Source of the DNA: Rhodoferax sp. OV413
Lineage (GTDB): Bacteria > Pseudomonadota > Gammaproteobacteria > Burkholderiales > Burkholderiaceae_C
Direction of reading: 5' to 3'
Length of the DNA: 64,000 bases
Assembly (NCBI RefSeq): GCF_900104385.1
Contig: NZ_FNJA01000006.1
Span: forward strand, 186,001 to 250,000
Position numbers and translations under genes: made by a program. Under the pieces are notes generated by a model. The model was not told the origin of the DNA. It did not search any database and was given only the letters and a program-made list of their open reading frames with translations. This document shows positions 24,611-33,580 of the stretch, piece by piece (positions within the stretch are counted from its first letter, which is position 1; the number at the start of each line of letters is the position of its first letter).

Positions 24611-25552
24611 TCAGCGGCGCAGCACTTCGCGCCATTCGGCTTTCTGCCGCTCTATGCGCATGCGTTCGGTTTGCTCCTTGACGCGTTGGTCTTCCTTCTG
24701 CTGCCATTCGCGCCGTTCGTCGTCGCGCCGCGCCTGTTCCTTGGCTTGCAGCTCGGCCATGCGCAGGTCGGCGGCCACCTGCTCGCCGCGGCGGCGGGAT
24801 TCTTCTTCGAAGCGGCGCGCGTCCTGTTCGACCTTGCTTTTCTCGCGCTCCACCGTGCGCTTCTCGTTTTCTTTGCGGCGGTTTTCGGCTTCCAGCGCAT
24901 CCAGCTCGGCCTTGTTGGCCGGGCGCACGCCGTGGGTCTGGTAGTACTCCTGCAGCAGCACTTTTTCACTGGCCTGGGCGGCGGCGGTAGCGGCCATTTC
25001 AGCCCGGCGGTTGGCCAGCAGCAGGCTAACTGACTGGGCTACCGCACCGATGGCAAATAGCGTTCCCAGCACCATCAAAATCTTGCGCAGCAGCGGCGCT
25101 AGGCTGGATACGACCGGTTCGCTGCTGGACGCGAAGCTGCGGCTCTCGCGGAACGGCGCGGCGCCGGAACGCAGCGCCATCGCATCGGCGCGCAGGGTCA
25201 TGGCGTCGGCCCGCAAGGCCATGGCCTCTGCGCGCAGCGACAAGGCTTCGGCATCGGCTTGCAGGGGCACCAAGGCCAGCGAGGGCGCAGCGGCGGCCGG
25301 CACCGGCGCTGGCACGGCTGCCGCGGCCAGCTTGGCGTCGTAGGCATCGCGGCTGCTGGGGGTGGACAGGGTTTTGAAGGCCAGCTGCAGTACCTTGAGC
25401 TTGAAGTCGTAGTCGTCCGCGCTGATGCGGTTTTTCTGCGACACCAGCTTGGCGGACGCGGCCTCGAACGCGGCCTGGATCTCGGCCTCGGAGGCATCGG
25501 CAGCCACCGCCAGGATTTCGTACAGTGTTTTCTTTCTTGTCACCACGTCCAT
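24611..25552 (-). CDS. Membrane protein with degenerate J-like domain and long coiled coil
   Basis: 313 residues. Residues 1-75 resemble a J domain ('TLYEILAVAADASEAEIQAAFEAAS...') but the HPD motif is absent. Next comes an Ala/Pro linker, four 7-residue repeats of the type LRADAMA at about 100-128, a transmembrane helix at about 160-180, and a highly charged coiled coil to the end. Without HPD it cannot activate Hsp70 and may instead act as a partner or decoy for the true J-domain protein encoded 5 bases downstream. No known family name comes to mind for the whole protein. Confidence 0.75.
   Translation of the reverse strand: MDVVTRKKTLYEILAVAADASEAEIQAAFEAASAKLVSQKNRISADDYDFKLKVLQLAFKTLSTPSSRDAYDAKLAAAAVPAPVPAAAAPSLALVPLQADAEALSLRAEAMALRADAMTLRADAMALRSGAAPFRESRSFASSSEPVVSSLAPLLRKILMVLGTLFAIGAVAQSVSLLLANRRAEMAATAAAQASEKVLLQEYYQTHGVRPANKAELDALEAENRRKENEKRTVEREKSKVEQDARRFEEESRRRGEQVAADLRMAELQAKEQARRDDERREWQQKEDQRVKEQTERMRIERQKAEWREVLRR
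25170..25253. repeat. Four tandem 21-bp units in the coiled-coil gene
   Basis: Units at 25170, 25191, 25212 and 25233 of the type cgcagggtcatggcgtcggc. They encode heptads AEALSLR, AEAMALR, ADAMTLR, ADAMALR on the minus strand, likely grown by slippage. Confidence 0.85.
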
Positions 25553-25632
25553 TGTTCCCCAAGCCTTTGTAAAGCCATTGTTACAAAAAACGGCACCGGA
25601 TACTGTTTCTATGGTGTGGAATTTTGAAGGTT

Positions 25633-26424
25633 TTAGGCGCTGGCGATGGGGGCGAAGGTGTCGTCCATGGTGTCCAGGCTGCAGTCCAGCAGGGCCGGGG
25701 CGACTTCGCGCTCCAGCACGCTGAACATGCTTTCCACGAAGTCCATCAGCCCGTCGGAGGCGGCAATCGCCGCATCCACATGGCCGTTGGCTACCGCGTC
25801 GATCACGGCGATATGTCCGTCCACCGTGCTCTGCAGGTTGGTGTGCTGGGGCGTCTGCATGTGGTAAATCCAGCCTATGCGCCGGAAGATGGTGTGCAGC
25901 GGGCGCAGCGTGCTTTCCACAAACGGCTCGTTGGCGGCAGCCAGGAACAGCTGGTCGATGCGCCGGTCGACCTGGTTGAACTGCGCAATCGTCATGTCGG
26001 CACCGTGCTCTATCAGCTGGCGGCGCAGGTGCAGCATCTGGTTGCGCTGCGATGCGCCGGAGCGCTCGGTGGCCAGGCGGATCACGAAGCGCTCCATGTC
26101 GCGGCGCAGCTGCAGCAGCACGCGCTCGCGGGTCAGGTCGACCGGGGCGATCTGGATGCCGTGGCGCGGCGAGACGATGACCAGGGTGTCGGCTGCCAGG
26201 CGGCTGACGGCCTGGTGTACCGGCGTGCGGCCCAGACCCACCAGGGCCTGCAGTTCGTGGGTGGCCAGAAAGCGCCCGGGCTTGAGCTCGCAGCTGACCA
26301 GCAGGCTTTCGATCTGCTCATAGGCCTGGTCGGACAGGTTGACTTGGCTGCGGCGGCGCGGTGCGTCCGACAACGGCGCAGCCACGGCCGTCAGTGCGGA
26401 ACGGGAGCCGGGGGACGAAGCCAT
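25633..26424 (-). CDS. GntR-family regulator, FCD (FadR/VanR) type
   Basis: 263 residues. A winged helix-turn-helix at about 30-100 ('LATHELQALVGLGRTPVHQAVSRLAADTLVIVSPRHGIQIAPV') is followed by a helical FCD ligand domain. FCD regulators usually bind sugar acids or other organic acids and repress the adjacent catabolic genes. It is divergent from the ten-gene sugar-acid operon across a 281-base control region, so it is the obvious local regulator. The ATG at 26424 is chosen as start; a longer reading exists but covers the intergenic operator. Confidence 0.9.
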   Translation of the reverse strand: MASSPGSRSALTAVAAPLSDAPRRRSQVNLSDQAYEQIESLLVSCELKPGRFLATHELQALVGLGRTPVHQAVSRLAADTLVIVSPRHGIQIAPVDLTRERVLLQLRRDMERFVIRLATERSGASQRNQMLHLRRQLIEHGADMTIAQFNQVDRRIDQLFLAAANEPFVESTLRPLHTIFRRIGWIYHMQTPQHTNLQSTVDGHIAVIDAVANGHVDAAIAASDGLMDFVESMFSVLEREVAPALLDCSLDTMDDTFAPIASA

Positions 26425-26448
26425 AGTGTTCTTTCTGCGATTGCAATG

Positions 26449-26466
26449 GCATGCGATACCGCATGC
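26449..26466. promoter_or_regulatory. Inverted repeat, candidate operator for the GntR regulator
   Basis: gcatgcg-atac-cgcatgc, an 18-base perfect inverted repeat 25 bases upstream of the regulator start, in the otherwise gene-free 26425-26705 stretch. The rest of that stretch is AT-richer and must hold both divergent promoters; I see no further clear sites. Confidence 0.5.
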
Positions 26467-26705
26467 GTTCAACTGCCAAGCATACCCTGATATGTAAGCT
26501 GCGGCACAGTGATATACCGCTCTTACACAGTGGAATACACGCCATTTTCTATCGCCATCGGACTCTCCATGCATGCGGGTAAGCACCAAGAACTTTCGTG
26601 AAATATCACGTTATTCTTCATTTCGGGTTGATTGCCGGACGCAGCCTGCAGACCACCCATTCGAATAACTTCGCGGCCCATGGGCCCGCATTGATGGAGA
26701 CAAGC

Positions 26706-27950
26706 ATGAAGAAACTGTCCAAGCTTTCGGTCTGTATGGCGGCGCTGGTAGGTGCCGTGGTGGTCGGTGGCCTGCCGCTGGCGGCCCATGCGCAAACCAA
26801 GGAGGCGCTGACTTTTGCGGCTGTCACGTTCAGCGAGGCGGGCCGGGGCGAGCGCCTCAAGGCCTGGGTGGAGAAGTTCAACAAGAGCCAGGCTGTCGCT
26901 GAAATCACGCCTATCGCCATTCCCTTCGGCAGCTTTGCCAAGACGGTGTTCACGCAGATGGGCGGCGGCGCGGGGCCTGATCTGGTCCGCATGGACGCGA
27001 TTGACTACTACGCCGCGGTGAACAGCAAAAGCATCTTGCCGCTGGACGATCTGCTCAAGGGCGGCAACTACAAGTTCACCGAGCCCGACAAATACATGAT
27101 GGTGGGCGGTAAGCGCTATGGCGTGCCGTTCGAGCTCAGCAACTATGTGCTGCTGTACAACCCGGCCTTGCTCAAGGGCGGCAAGCCACCGGCGAACTTT
27201 GACGAATTTCTGGCCAGCGCCAAGGCCGCTACCGGCAACGGTGTCTACGGCTACGCCTACCGAGCCACCATGGCCGAGGGCAATGGCTTTTGGCAGGACC
27301 TGTGCAACTTCGTCTACGGTTTTGGTGGCCGCTGGAGCGACGCGCAAGGCAATCTGACCCTGAACGATCCCAAGGTGCTCGAAGGCGTCGCCGCCTATAA
27401 GCAGGTTTACGACGCGAGCGTGATTCCCAAGGGTGCCGACGCCGCCACCTACCGCCGCATGTTCTGGGAGCGCAAGGTGGCGATGGAGGTCGACAACGGC
27501 GGTGTGGCCGGCATATTCAGCCTGCAGGCACCCGAACTGGCGTTTGCGGCCGCACCGTCTCCGTTCCCGACGCGGGCCCAGGGGATGGTGCTGACCGCGC
27601 TGACCATCAATGCCAATACCAAGCACAAGGCCGCTGCCGAAGCCTTTATCAAGTGGACCTTGCAGCCCGAGAACCAGAAGGACCTGCAGGAATTGCTGGG
27701 CGCCAGCAACGTGGCGACGGTGGTTGAGCGCAGCCCGGAGCTGATGGCCAAGCGGCCCTGGCTGAAGGTCTATGACGACCAGACCGTGAACAGCGTGCCG
27801 CAACTGGTGCAGGGCTTGGAGGTCAAGACCCCGGAGATCCAGCAGATCGTGCTGGAGCAGGTGCTCAAGGTCTTGCAGGGCGGCGTAGACCCCAAGAAAG
27901 CGATGGACGACGCCCAGCGTGCGGCCTTGTCGCGCGTGCTGCGTAAGTAA
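26706..27950 (+). CDS. ABC transporter sugar-type substrate-binding protein
   Basis: 414 residues from the ATG at 26706. The signal peptide ends at AHA-QT (about residue 28). The mature protein has the family 1 (maltose/glycerol-phosphate-like) binding fold: 'GRGERLKAWVEKFNKSQ', 'MGGGAGPDLVRMDAIDYYAAV', 'GKRYGVPFELSNYVLLYNPALL'. It delivers a sugar or sugar acid to the permeases encoded next. It is the first gene of the operon divergent from the GntR regulator. The ligand is unknown; the catabolic genes downstream suggest an aldonic acid or related polyol acid. Confidence 0.92.
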   Translation: MKKLSKLSVCMAALVGAVVVGGLPLAAHAQTKEALTFAAVTFSEAGRGERLKAWVEKFNKSQAVAEITPIAIPFGSFAKTVFTQMGGGAGPDLVRMDAIDYYAAVNSKSILPLDDLLKGGNYKFTEPDKYMMVGGKRYGVPFELSNYVLLYNPALLKGGKPPANFDEFLASAKAATGNGVYGYAYRATMAEGNGFWQDLCNFVYGFGGRWSDAQGNLTLNDPKVLEGVAAYKQVYDASVIPKGADAATYRRMFWERKVAMEVDNGGVAGIFSLQAPELAFAAAPSPFPTRAQGMVLTALTINANTKHKAAAEAFIKWTLQPENQKDLQELLGASNVATVVERSPELMAKRPWLKVYDDQTVNSVPQLVQGLEVKTPEIQQIVLEQVLKVLQGGVDPKKAMDDAQRAALSRVLRK

Positions 27951-27974
27951 GTCGGCCCACTGCAGAGCTTACCC

Positions 27975-28901
27975 ATGCATGCTGCTTCATCTCAGGCCAG
28001 CGCCGCGGCGCCGAGGGCCGAGCGCGACTGGACTCCCTACTGGTTCGCCGCACCGGTAGCCCTGTATCTGCTGCTGTTCCAGGGCTATCCCCTGGTGCAG
28101 GAGTTCTATCTGAGCTTCACGTCGACCGCCTTGCTGTCGCCTGGCCAGCATACCTATGTCGGGCTGCAGAACTACGTCGATCTGGTGACGCAGGAGGAAT
28201 TCCGCCAGGTGTTTCTGATCACCGCTATCTACACCGTGGTCTGCGTGGTGGTGGCGATCGGCCTGGGCCTGGGCGCGGCGTTGCTGCTCAATGCGCCGTT
28301 CCGCGGTCGCGGTCTGGCGCGGGCGCTGGTGACGATTCCATGGGCCGCGCCACCGGTGGCCGTGGCCCTGATCTTCATCTGGATATACAACGGCCAGTAC
28401 GGCATCTTCAACCATCTGCTGGGCGCGCTCGGCGGGCCGGCTAGCCTGGAGAGCTGGCTCGACAGCCCGGCGCTGGCCTTGCCCGCGGTGTTGTTAACGA
28501 CCATCTGGCAGATATTTCCGTTCGCCTCGGTGGTCATCCTGGCCGCCTTGCAGAGCGTGTCCTCCGAACTGCGCGAGGCCGCGGTGATAGACGGCGCGGA
28601 CCGGCTGAGCGTGTTTCGTGCCGTGGTCTGGCCAACCATCCAGCCTTCGGTGGCGCTGCTCGCGCTGTTCCTGACCATCTGGTCCCTGCGCCGCTTCGAC
28701 CTGATCTGGCTCATGACGCAGGGTGGCCCGATCGGCTCGACCAACACCATGGTGATCGAGCTGTACCGTCGGGCTTTTGTGTACCGCGATCTGGGGCAGG
28801 GCGCCGCCGTCGGCATGGTGGGTCTGTCGATTGCGCTGCTCATCACCATCGTCTATTTCCGTTACACACAGCGCGTCGAGCGCGCCAAGGGGCAGCGATG
28901 A
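27975..28901 (+). CDS. ABC transporter permease (MalF/UgpA type)
   Basis: 308 residues with six hydrophobic helices and the coupling-helix motif 'EAAVIDGADRLSVFRAVVWPTIQP' (EAA loop). It forms the channel with the next gene product. The gene starts 24 bases after the binding-protein gene; its stop overlaps the next start by 4 bases. Confidence 0.93.
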   Translation: MHAASSQASAAAPRAERDWTPYWFAAPVALYLLLFQGYPLVQEFYLSFTSTALLSPGQHTYVGLQNYVDLVTQEEFRQVFLITAIYTVVCVVVAIGLGLGAALLLNAPFRGRGLARALVTIPWAAPPVAVALIFIWIYNGQYGIFNHLLGALGGPASLESWLDSPALALPAVLLTTIWQIFPFASVVILAALQSVSSELREAAVIDGADRLSVFRAVVWPTIQPSVALLALFLTIWSLRRFDLIWLMTQGGPIGSTNTMVIELYRRAFVYRDLGQGAAVGMVGLSIALLITIVYFRYTQRVERAKGQR

Positions 28902-29731
28902 GCCGCACGCTGTCCTGGAGCCACGCGCTGCGCATGATCCTGGTGCTGGCTCTGCTGGGCGTGGCCGCGTTCCCGATTTACTGGATGCTGGTGACCTCGC
29001 TGACTTCGTCGTCGGACCTGTTCGCCCCCAAGCCGCACCTGCTGCCCGACTGGTCGCAAGCTGCGGTCTACGGCCACGCCTTTAGCGCCACCGCCGTCGC
29101 CACCTGGCTGAAGAACAGCGCCATCGTCGCCTTTGGCACGGCCGGGCTCAGCATCGTGCTGGCCATTTTTCCGGCTTATGTGCTGTCGCGCTACCGCATG
29201 CGGGCGGTTGCCATCCTAGGGGTGGCGCTATTCGTCACGCAGATGCTGCCCGAAGCCATGCTGGTCGTGCCCTTGTACGCGATCTTTGGCCAGCTGGGCT
29301 TGCTCAATAGCCTGACTGGCCTGATCCTTGCCAACACGGCTTTCACGGTGCCGGTAATCACCCTGATCCTCAAGGGGGCGGTTGACGGCGTGCCGATCGA
29401 CATCGAAGAGGCCGCCAGCATCGACGGATGTTCGCGCCTGGGCATCGTACTGACCATGGTGCTGCCGCTGGTGGCGCCCAGTCTGGCTGCGGCGGCTGTG
29501 ATCGCCTTCTTCCATGGCTGGAACGAATACGTGTTCGCCCAGACGCTGATCAGCGACCAGGGGCTGCAGACCGCTTCGGTCGGCCTGGCCGGCTTCGTGG
29601 GCGAGCTGAGCACGCCCATGCATACCGTGATGGCTATCGGGCTGATGTACACGCTGCCCGCCGTCATCTTTTACCTCTTCGTGCAGCGCTACGTCGTCTC
29701 TGGCATGACCGCCGGCAGCGTCAAGGGCTAA
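28898..29731 (+). CDS. ABC transporter permease (MalG/UgpE type)
   Basis: 277 residues, six hydrophobic helices and the EAA loop 'EEAASIDGCSRLGIVLTMVLPLVAP'. It begins inside the stop of the first permease gene (ATGA). With the preceding permease and the ATPase that follows, it makes a complete CUT1-type importer. Confidence 0.93.
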   Translation: MSRTLSWSHALRMILVLALLGVAAFPIYWMLVTSLTSSSDLFAPKPHLLPDWSQAAVYGHAFSATAVATWLKNSAIVAFGTAGLSIVLAIFPAYVLSRYRMRAVAILGVALFVTQMLPEAMLVVPLYAIFGQLGLLNSLTGLILANTAFTVPVITLILKGAVDGVPIDIEEAASIDGCSRLGIVLTMVLPLVAPSLAAAAVIAFFHGWNEYVFAQTLISDQGLQTASVGLAGFVGELSTPMHTVMAIGLMYTLPAVIFYLFVQRYVVSGMTAGSVKG

Positions 29732-29742
29732 GGACATTCACT

Positions 29743-30915
29743 ATGGCATCCATCTCCCTCAAGAGCGTTACCAAGATCTTCGGCGGCAAGAAGGTCGCGA
29801 ACCAGATCACGTTGGACGTCGCCGACCGCGAATTCCTAGTGCTGCTCGGGCCCTCGGGCTGCGGCAAGTCCACGCTGCTGCGCATGCTGGCTGGCCTGGA
29901 GCAGGTCACCAGCGGTGAAGTCCACGTCGGTGCCCGCCGCGTCGACACCTTGCCGCCCAGCGCCCGCGACATGGCCTTCGTGTTCCAGTCGTATGCGCTG
30001 TACCCGCACATGACGGTGCGGCGCAACATCACCTTTCCGCTGATCATGCGCCAGCACCGCTGGTGGTTCCATCTGCCCCTCATCGGCGGCCTGGCCAAGC
30101 GGCGCATCGAGCAGACGCCGGCCGTGCGTGACTTGGTCGATCGCACGGCCAAGACGTTGGCACTGACCGAGATGCTCGACCGCTACCCGCGCACGCTGTC
30201 GGGCGGCCAGCGCCAGCGCGTGGCGCTGGGCCGGGCCATGGTGCGCCAGCCCGATGTGTTCCTGATGGACGAGCCACTGTCCAACCTCGATGCCAAGCTG
30301 CGCACTTCGATGCGCGCCGAAATCATCAAGCTGCACCGTGAAGTCGGGGGCACTTTCGTCTATGTGACGCACGACCAGATCGAGGCCATGACCATGGGCA
30401 CCCGCATCGCGCTGATGCGCGACGGTGAGGTGCAGCAGTTCGGTACGCCGCGCGATATCTACACCGACCCGGCGAACACCTTTGTGGCCCGGTTCATCGG
30501 CACGCCCCCGATGAACCTGATCGAGGCGCGCATCGAGCCGCGCGGTCTGGTCATTGGCAAGGCCGTGCTGCCGCTGCCCGAGCATCTGGCAGCGCTGGGA
30601 CAACAGGCAGCACGCGATGTGCTGCTTGGCATCCGCCCGCAGGCGCTGGGCCTGGGCAACGGCGTGCTGGCGGGGCAGATGGTACTGGTCGAGCACGTGG
30701 GGGCCGAGTCCATCGTCAGCATCAAGCTCGACCATGCCAACACCGCCCATAGCGAGGACGGCGAAAGCGGTGACGACGTGATGGTCGTGGTGCAGGGCTA
30801 TAGCGATCTGCGCACCGGCCAGCCCGTGCAGCTGTCGCTCGATCTCGGCGAGGCCGTGCTGTTCGAGCGCAACGGCCAGCGCATCCGCGTGCCGGCGCTG
30901 GCGCGCGCGGCCTGA
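29743..30915 (+). CDS. ABC transporter ATPase (MalK/UgpC type)
   Basis: 390 residues. Walker A GPSGCGKST, signature LSGGQRQRVALGRAMV, Walker B VFLMDEPLSNLDAKLR and the switch histidine in YVTHDQIEAM are intact; the C-terminal TOBE/OB domain typical of MalK follows. There is an extra segment 'RWWFHLPLIGGLAKRRIEQ' of about 20-25 residues after the Q-loop region, not usual in MalK/UgpC, which could affect the coupling-helix contact. The gene is 11 bases after the second permease. Confidence 0.93.
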   Translation: MASISLKSVTKIFGGKKVANQITLDVADREFLVLLGPSGCGKSTLLRMLAGLEQVTSGEVHVGARRVDTLPPSARDMAFVFQSYALYPHMTVRRNITFPLIMRQHRWWFHLPLIGGLAKRRIEQTPAVRDLVDRTAKTLALTEMLDRYPRTLSGGQRQRVALGRAMVRQPDVFLMDEPLSNLDAKLRTSMRAEIIKLHREVGGTFVYVTHDQIEAMTMGTRIALMRDGEVQQFGTPRDIYTDPANTFVARFIGTPPMNLIEARIEPRGLVIGKAVLPLPEHLAALGQQAARDVLLGIRPQALGLGNGVLAGQMVLVEHVGAESIVSIKLDHANTAHSEDGESGDDVMVVVQGYSDLRTGQPVQLSLDLGEAVLFERNGQRIRVPALARAA

Positions 30916-30946
30916 GCGTCGCAATGAACCCCAACCAGGACAGCCC

Positions 30947-31930
30947 ATGAAAACCCTCAAGATTGCTTTCCACGGCGAGAACGCCGCCAACTTCCGCCAG
31001 GGCTTCGAGACCCTGGTCGACCCACGGCACCAGATCGTCGATTTGAGCGACACGCTGGCCGGCCTCGGCGAGCGCGAACACTACGAGAGCGCCGACGTCA
31101 TCGTCGGTATCAAGCTGAACCGCGAGATGCCGGTGCCGCAGCAAGCGGGCCTGTTCCATGCGCCCTCCGCAGGCACGGATGCCATCGACACGGCGCTGCT
31201 GCCGCCCGGCACCGTGCTATGCAACTGCTTCGGCCATGAGCACGCCATTGCCGAATACGTGATGGCCGCCTTGTTGCAGCGCCACGTGCCGCTGGCGCAG
31301 GCCGACGCCGATCTGCGCCAGCAGCGCTGGACCTACTGGGCTGGCCGGCCGACGGCACTGCGCAGCGAACTCGGCGCACAGACGCTGGGCCTGCTTGGCT
31401 TTGGCCATATTTCCCAGGCCATCCTGGCACGGGCCAAAGCCTTTGGGATGCGGGTCACAGTGGCCAACCGCAGTCCCATCCACGATGAACGTGTAGACCA
31501 GGCATTTACGCTGGACCAGCTGCCCGCCTTCATGGCATCGGCCGACGCCATCGTGGTCTCACTGCCCTTGGCGGCGCAGACGACCGGCATCGTCGGGGCC
31601 GAGGCCTTTACCGCCATGCGGCCCGATGCCCTGATCCTGAACGTCGGGCGCGGCCCGGTGATCGATGAGCAGGCGCTGTATGACGCCCTGGCCCAGCGCC
31701 GCATAGGCGGCGCCATCATCGACACTTGGTACCGCTATCCGACGCCCGACCAAGCCGAGTGCGCACCGTCGCGCCTGGATTTCGCGTCGCTGCCGAATCT
31801 GCTCATGACCCCGCACATGTCGGGCTGGACCTCGGGCACGGTGCGCCGGCGCCAGCAGACCATGGCCGACAACATCCAGCGTTGGCTGAACGGCCAGCCG
31901 CTGAACAACCTGCTCTGGCCTAAGGCATGA
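30947..31930 (+). CDS. D-2-hydroxyacid dehydrogenase
   Basis: 327 residues. NAD-binding motif LGLLGFGHISQAI, active-site arginine region 'LILNVGRGPVIDE' and a C-terminal 'LMTPHMSGWT' carrying the catalytic histidine. It belongs to the D-isomer-specific 2-hydroxyacid dehydrogenases (phosphoglycerate dehydrogenase-like). In this operon it may reduce or oxidise an aldonic- or keto-acid intermediate. It lies 31 bases after the ATPase gene and overlaps the following gene by 4 bases. Confidence 0.88.
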   Translation: MKTLKIAFHGENAANFRQGFETLVDPRHQIVDLSDTLAGLGEREHYESADVIVGIKLNREMPVPQQAGLFHAPSAGTDAIDTALLPPGTVLCNCFGHEHAIAEYVMAALLQRHVPLAQADADLRQQRWTYWAGRPTALRSELGAQTLGLLGFGHISQAILARAKAFGMRVTVANRSPIHDERVDQAFTLDQLPAFMASADAIVVSLPLAAQTTGIVGAEAFTAMRPDALILNVGRGPVIDEQALYDALAQRRIGGAIIDTWYRYPTPDQAECAPSRLDFASLPNLLMTPHMSGWTSGTVRRRQQTMADNIQRWLNGQPLNNLLWPKA

Positions 31931-32754
31931 ACGTGCATTCTTCTCCCACCCTGCCCGCGGCCGCGCAAGAGGTCGTAGCCACCCTGGTCGCGGCGCGCCG
32001 TTCCGGACACCCGGCTCCGGCCGCACCCTTGCGGGACGCGCTGAGTACGGACGACGAGGCCTATGCGGTCCAGGACGCGGTAGCCCAGGCGCTGGGTTGG
32101 TTTGCCGATGGTGGGCCGGGCTACTGGAAGTCGGGCGGGGCGTCTCGGGACTCTGTGCTCAGCCATGCGGCCCTGCCGTCCGCGGGTGTGCGGGTGGCCG
32201 GCGACACGCTTGCGGATCTGTCCTTCCACACGCCGGCCGTGGAAGCCGAGATCGTGCTGCGCATCAAGGAAGATGTGACGCCCGAGCGCGCGCAGCGCCT
32301 GGGCCACGCCGATGGTCCGGCCCTGGTGGACGCTATGGCTGTCGCCATCGAGATCGCCGATTCGCGCTGGCAGGAAGGGCTGCAGGCACCGGCCGCTTTG
32401 CGGCTGGCCGACCAGGGCTCGCACGGCGCGCTGATGCTGGGCGAATGGCTGCCCTGCCGCGCACACGACTGGGCCAGCCAACGCTGCGAAGTCCGCTTCG
32501 GCGGCACGCCGGTGATTGCCAACACCGGCGCCTATTCGCTGGGTGATCCGCTATGGCTGTTGCCGATCTGGCTGCGCCATGCCACGCGCGGTGGACGCAC
32601 GGTGGCCGCGGGTAGCGTGGTCACCACGGGCTCCTGGGTGGGCGCGATCCCCATGCCCAAGGATGCCGATGTCGTGGTCCGCTTTCCAGGCTTGGGCGAG
32701 CTCGGCCTGCGCGGCGGAACTGTGCACTCCTCCCGCTCCATCGATTTCACCTGA
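31927..32754 (+). CDS. 2-keto-4-pentenoate hydratase / FAH-superfamily protein
   Basis: 275 residues with the MhpD-like core: 'YWKSGGASRD', metal-binding 'AVEAEIVLRIKED', 'AVAIEIADSRW', and 'AGSVVTTGSWVGAIPMPKDADV'. Members hydrate or hydrolyse 2-keto acids using a divalent metal. Within a sugar-acid operon this could act on a dehydrated keto-acid intermediate. Exact substrate unknown. It overlaps the hydroxyacid dehydrogenase gene by 4 bases. Confidence 0.85.
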   Translation: MNVHSSPTLPAAAQEVVATLVAARRSGHPAPAAPLRDALSTDDEAYAVQDAVAQALGWFADGGPGYWKSGGASRDSVLSHAALPSAGVRVAGDTLADLSFHTPAVEAEIVLRIKEDVTPERAQRLGHADGPALVDAMAVAIEIADSRWQEGLQAPAALRLADQGSHGALMLGEWLPCRAHDWASQRCEVRFGGTPVIANTGAYSLGDPLWLLPIWLRHATRGGRTVAAGSVVTTGSWVGAIPMPKDADVVVRFPGLGELGLRGGTVHSSRSIDFT

Positions 32755-32778
32755 CTACAACTGGCATAAGGAAACCCC

Positions 32779-33546
32779 ATGTCCCCATTGTTTGACTTGA
32801 CTGGGCGCACGGCGCTCATCACCGGCTCTGCCCGCGGCCTGGGCTACGGCTTTGCGCAGGGCCTGGCCGAGGCGGGCGCCAAAGTCGTCATCAACGCGCG
32901 CAATACCGAGCAGGTTGCGCAAGCCGTGGCCCAGCTCCGCGCCCAGGGCCACGAGGCTCAGGGCCTGCCGTTCGACGTGACCGACGAAGCGGCGGTCAGT
33001 GCCGCGTTTGCGTCGCTGGACCAGCAAGGCATAGAAGTCGACATCCTGATCAATAACGCCGGCATCCAGCATCGCATGCCCCTGGTCGACCTGGAGCTCA
33101 AGGACTGGCAGCGCGTGATTGACACCAACCTGACCAGTGCCTTCATCGTCGGCAAGCAGGCTGCCAAGCGCATGATTGCGCGCGGCCGCGGCGGCAAGGT
33201 CATCAACATCGGCTCGCTGACCAGCGAGGCCGCGCGCGCCACCGTCGGCCCGTACACAGCGGCCAAGGGCGGCATCAAGATGCTGACCCGCGCCATGGCC
33301 GCCGAATGGACTGAGCACGGCATCCAGGCCAACGCCATCGGCCCTGGTTACATGGCCACCGAGATGAACACTGCCTTGCTGCAGAACCCTGCTTTCGACA
33401 CCTGGGTCAAGGGCCGCACGCCGGCACGCCGCTGGGGCCGTGCCGACGAGCTGGCCGGCACCGCGGTCTACCTGGCTTCCGCGGCCTCCGACTATGTGAG
33501 CGGGCAAATCATCTACGTCGACGGCGGCATGCTCGCCGTGCTGTGA
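32779..33546 (+). CDS. SDR oxidoreductase, gluconate 5-dehydrogenase type
   Basis: 255 residues. Classical short-chain dehydrogenase: cofactor loop TGSARGLG, NNAG, catalytic Ser in 'INIGSLTSE' and YxxxK in 'YTAAK'. The overall sequence, including 'NAIGPGYMATEMN' and the terminal 'YVSGQIIYVDGGMLAVL', is like IdnO/gluconate 5-dehydrogenases (5-ketogluconate <-> gluconate). With the zinc dehydrogenase downstream this would form an L-idonate/5-ketogluconate/gluconate conversion. Confidence 0.85.
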   Translation: MSPLFDLTGRTALITGSARGLGYGFAQGLAEAGAKVVINARNTEQVAQAVAQLRAQGHEAQGLPFDVTDEAAVSAAFASLDQQGIEVDILINNAGIQHRMPLVDLELKDWQRVIDTNLTSAFIVGKQAAKRMIARGRGGKVINIGSLTSEAARATVGPYTAAKGGIKMLTRAMAAEWTEHGIQANAIGPGYMATEMNTALLQNPAFDTWVKGRTPARRWGRADELAGTAVYLASAASDYVSGQIIYVDGGMLAVL

Positions 33547-33580
33547 CGGCCCATCTTTTCCATTCCTTTTCGAGATCACC

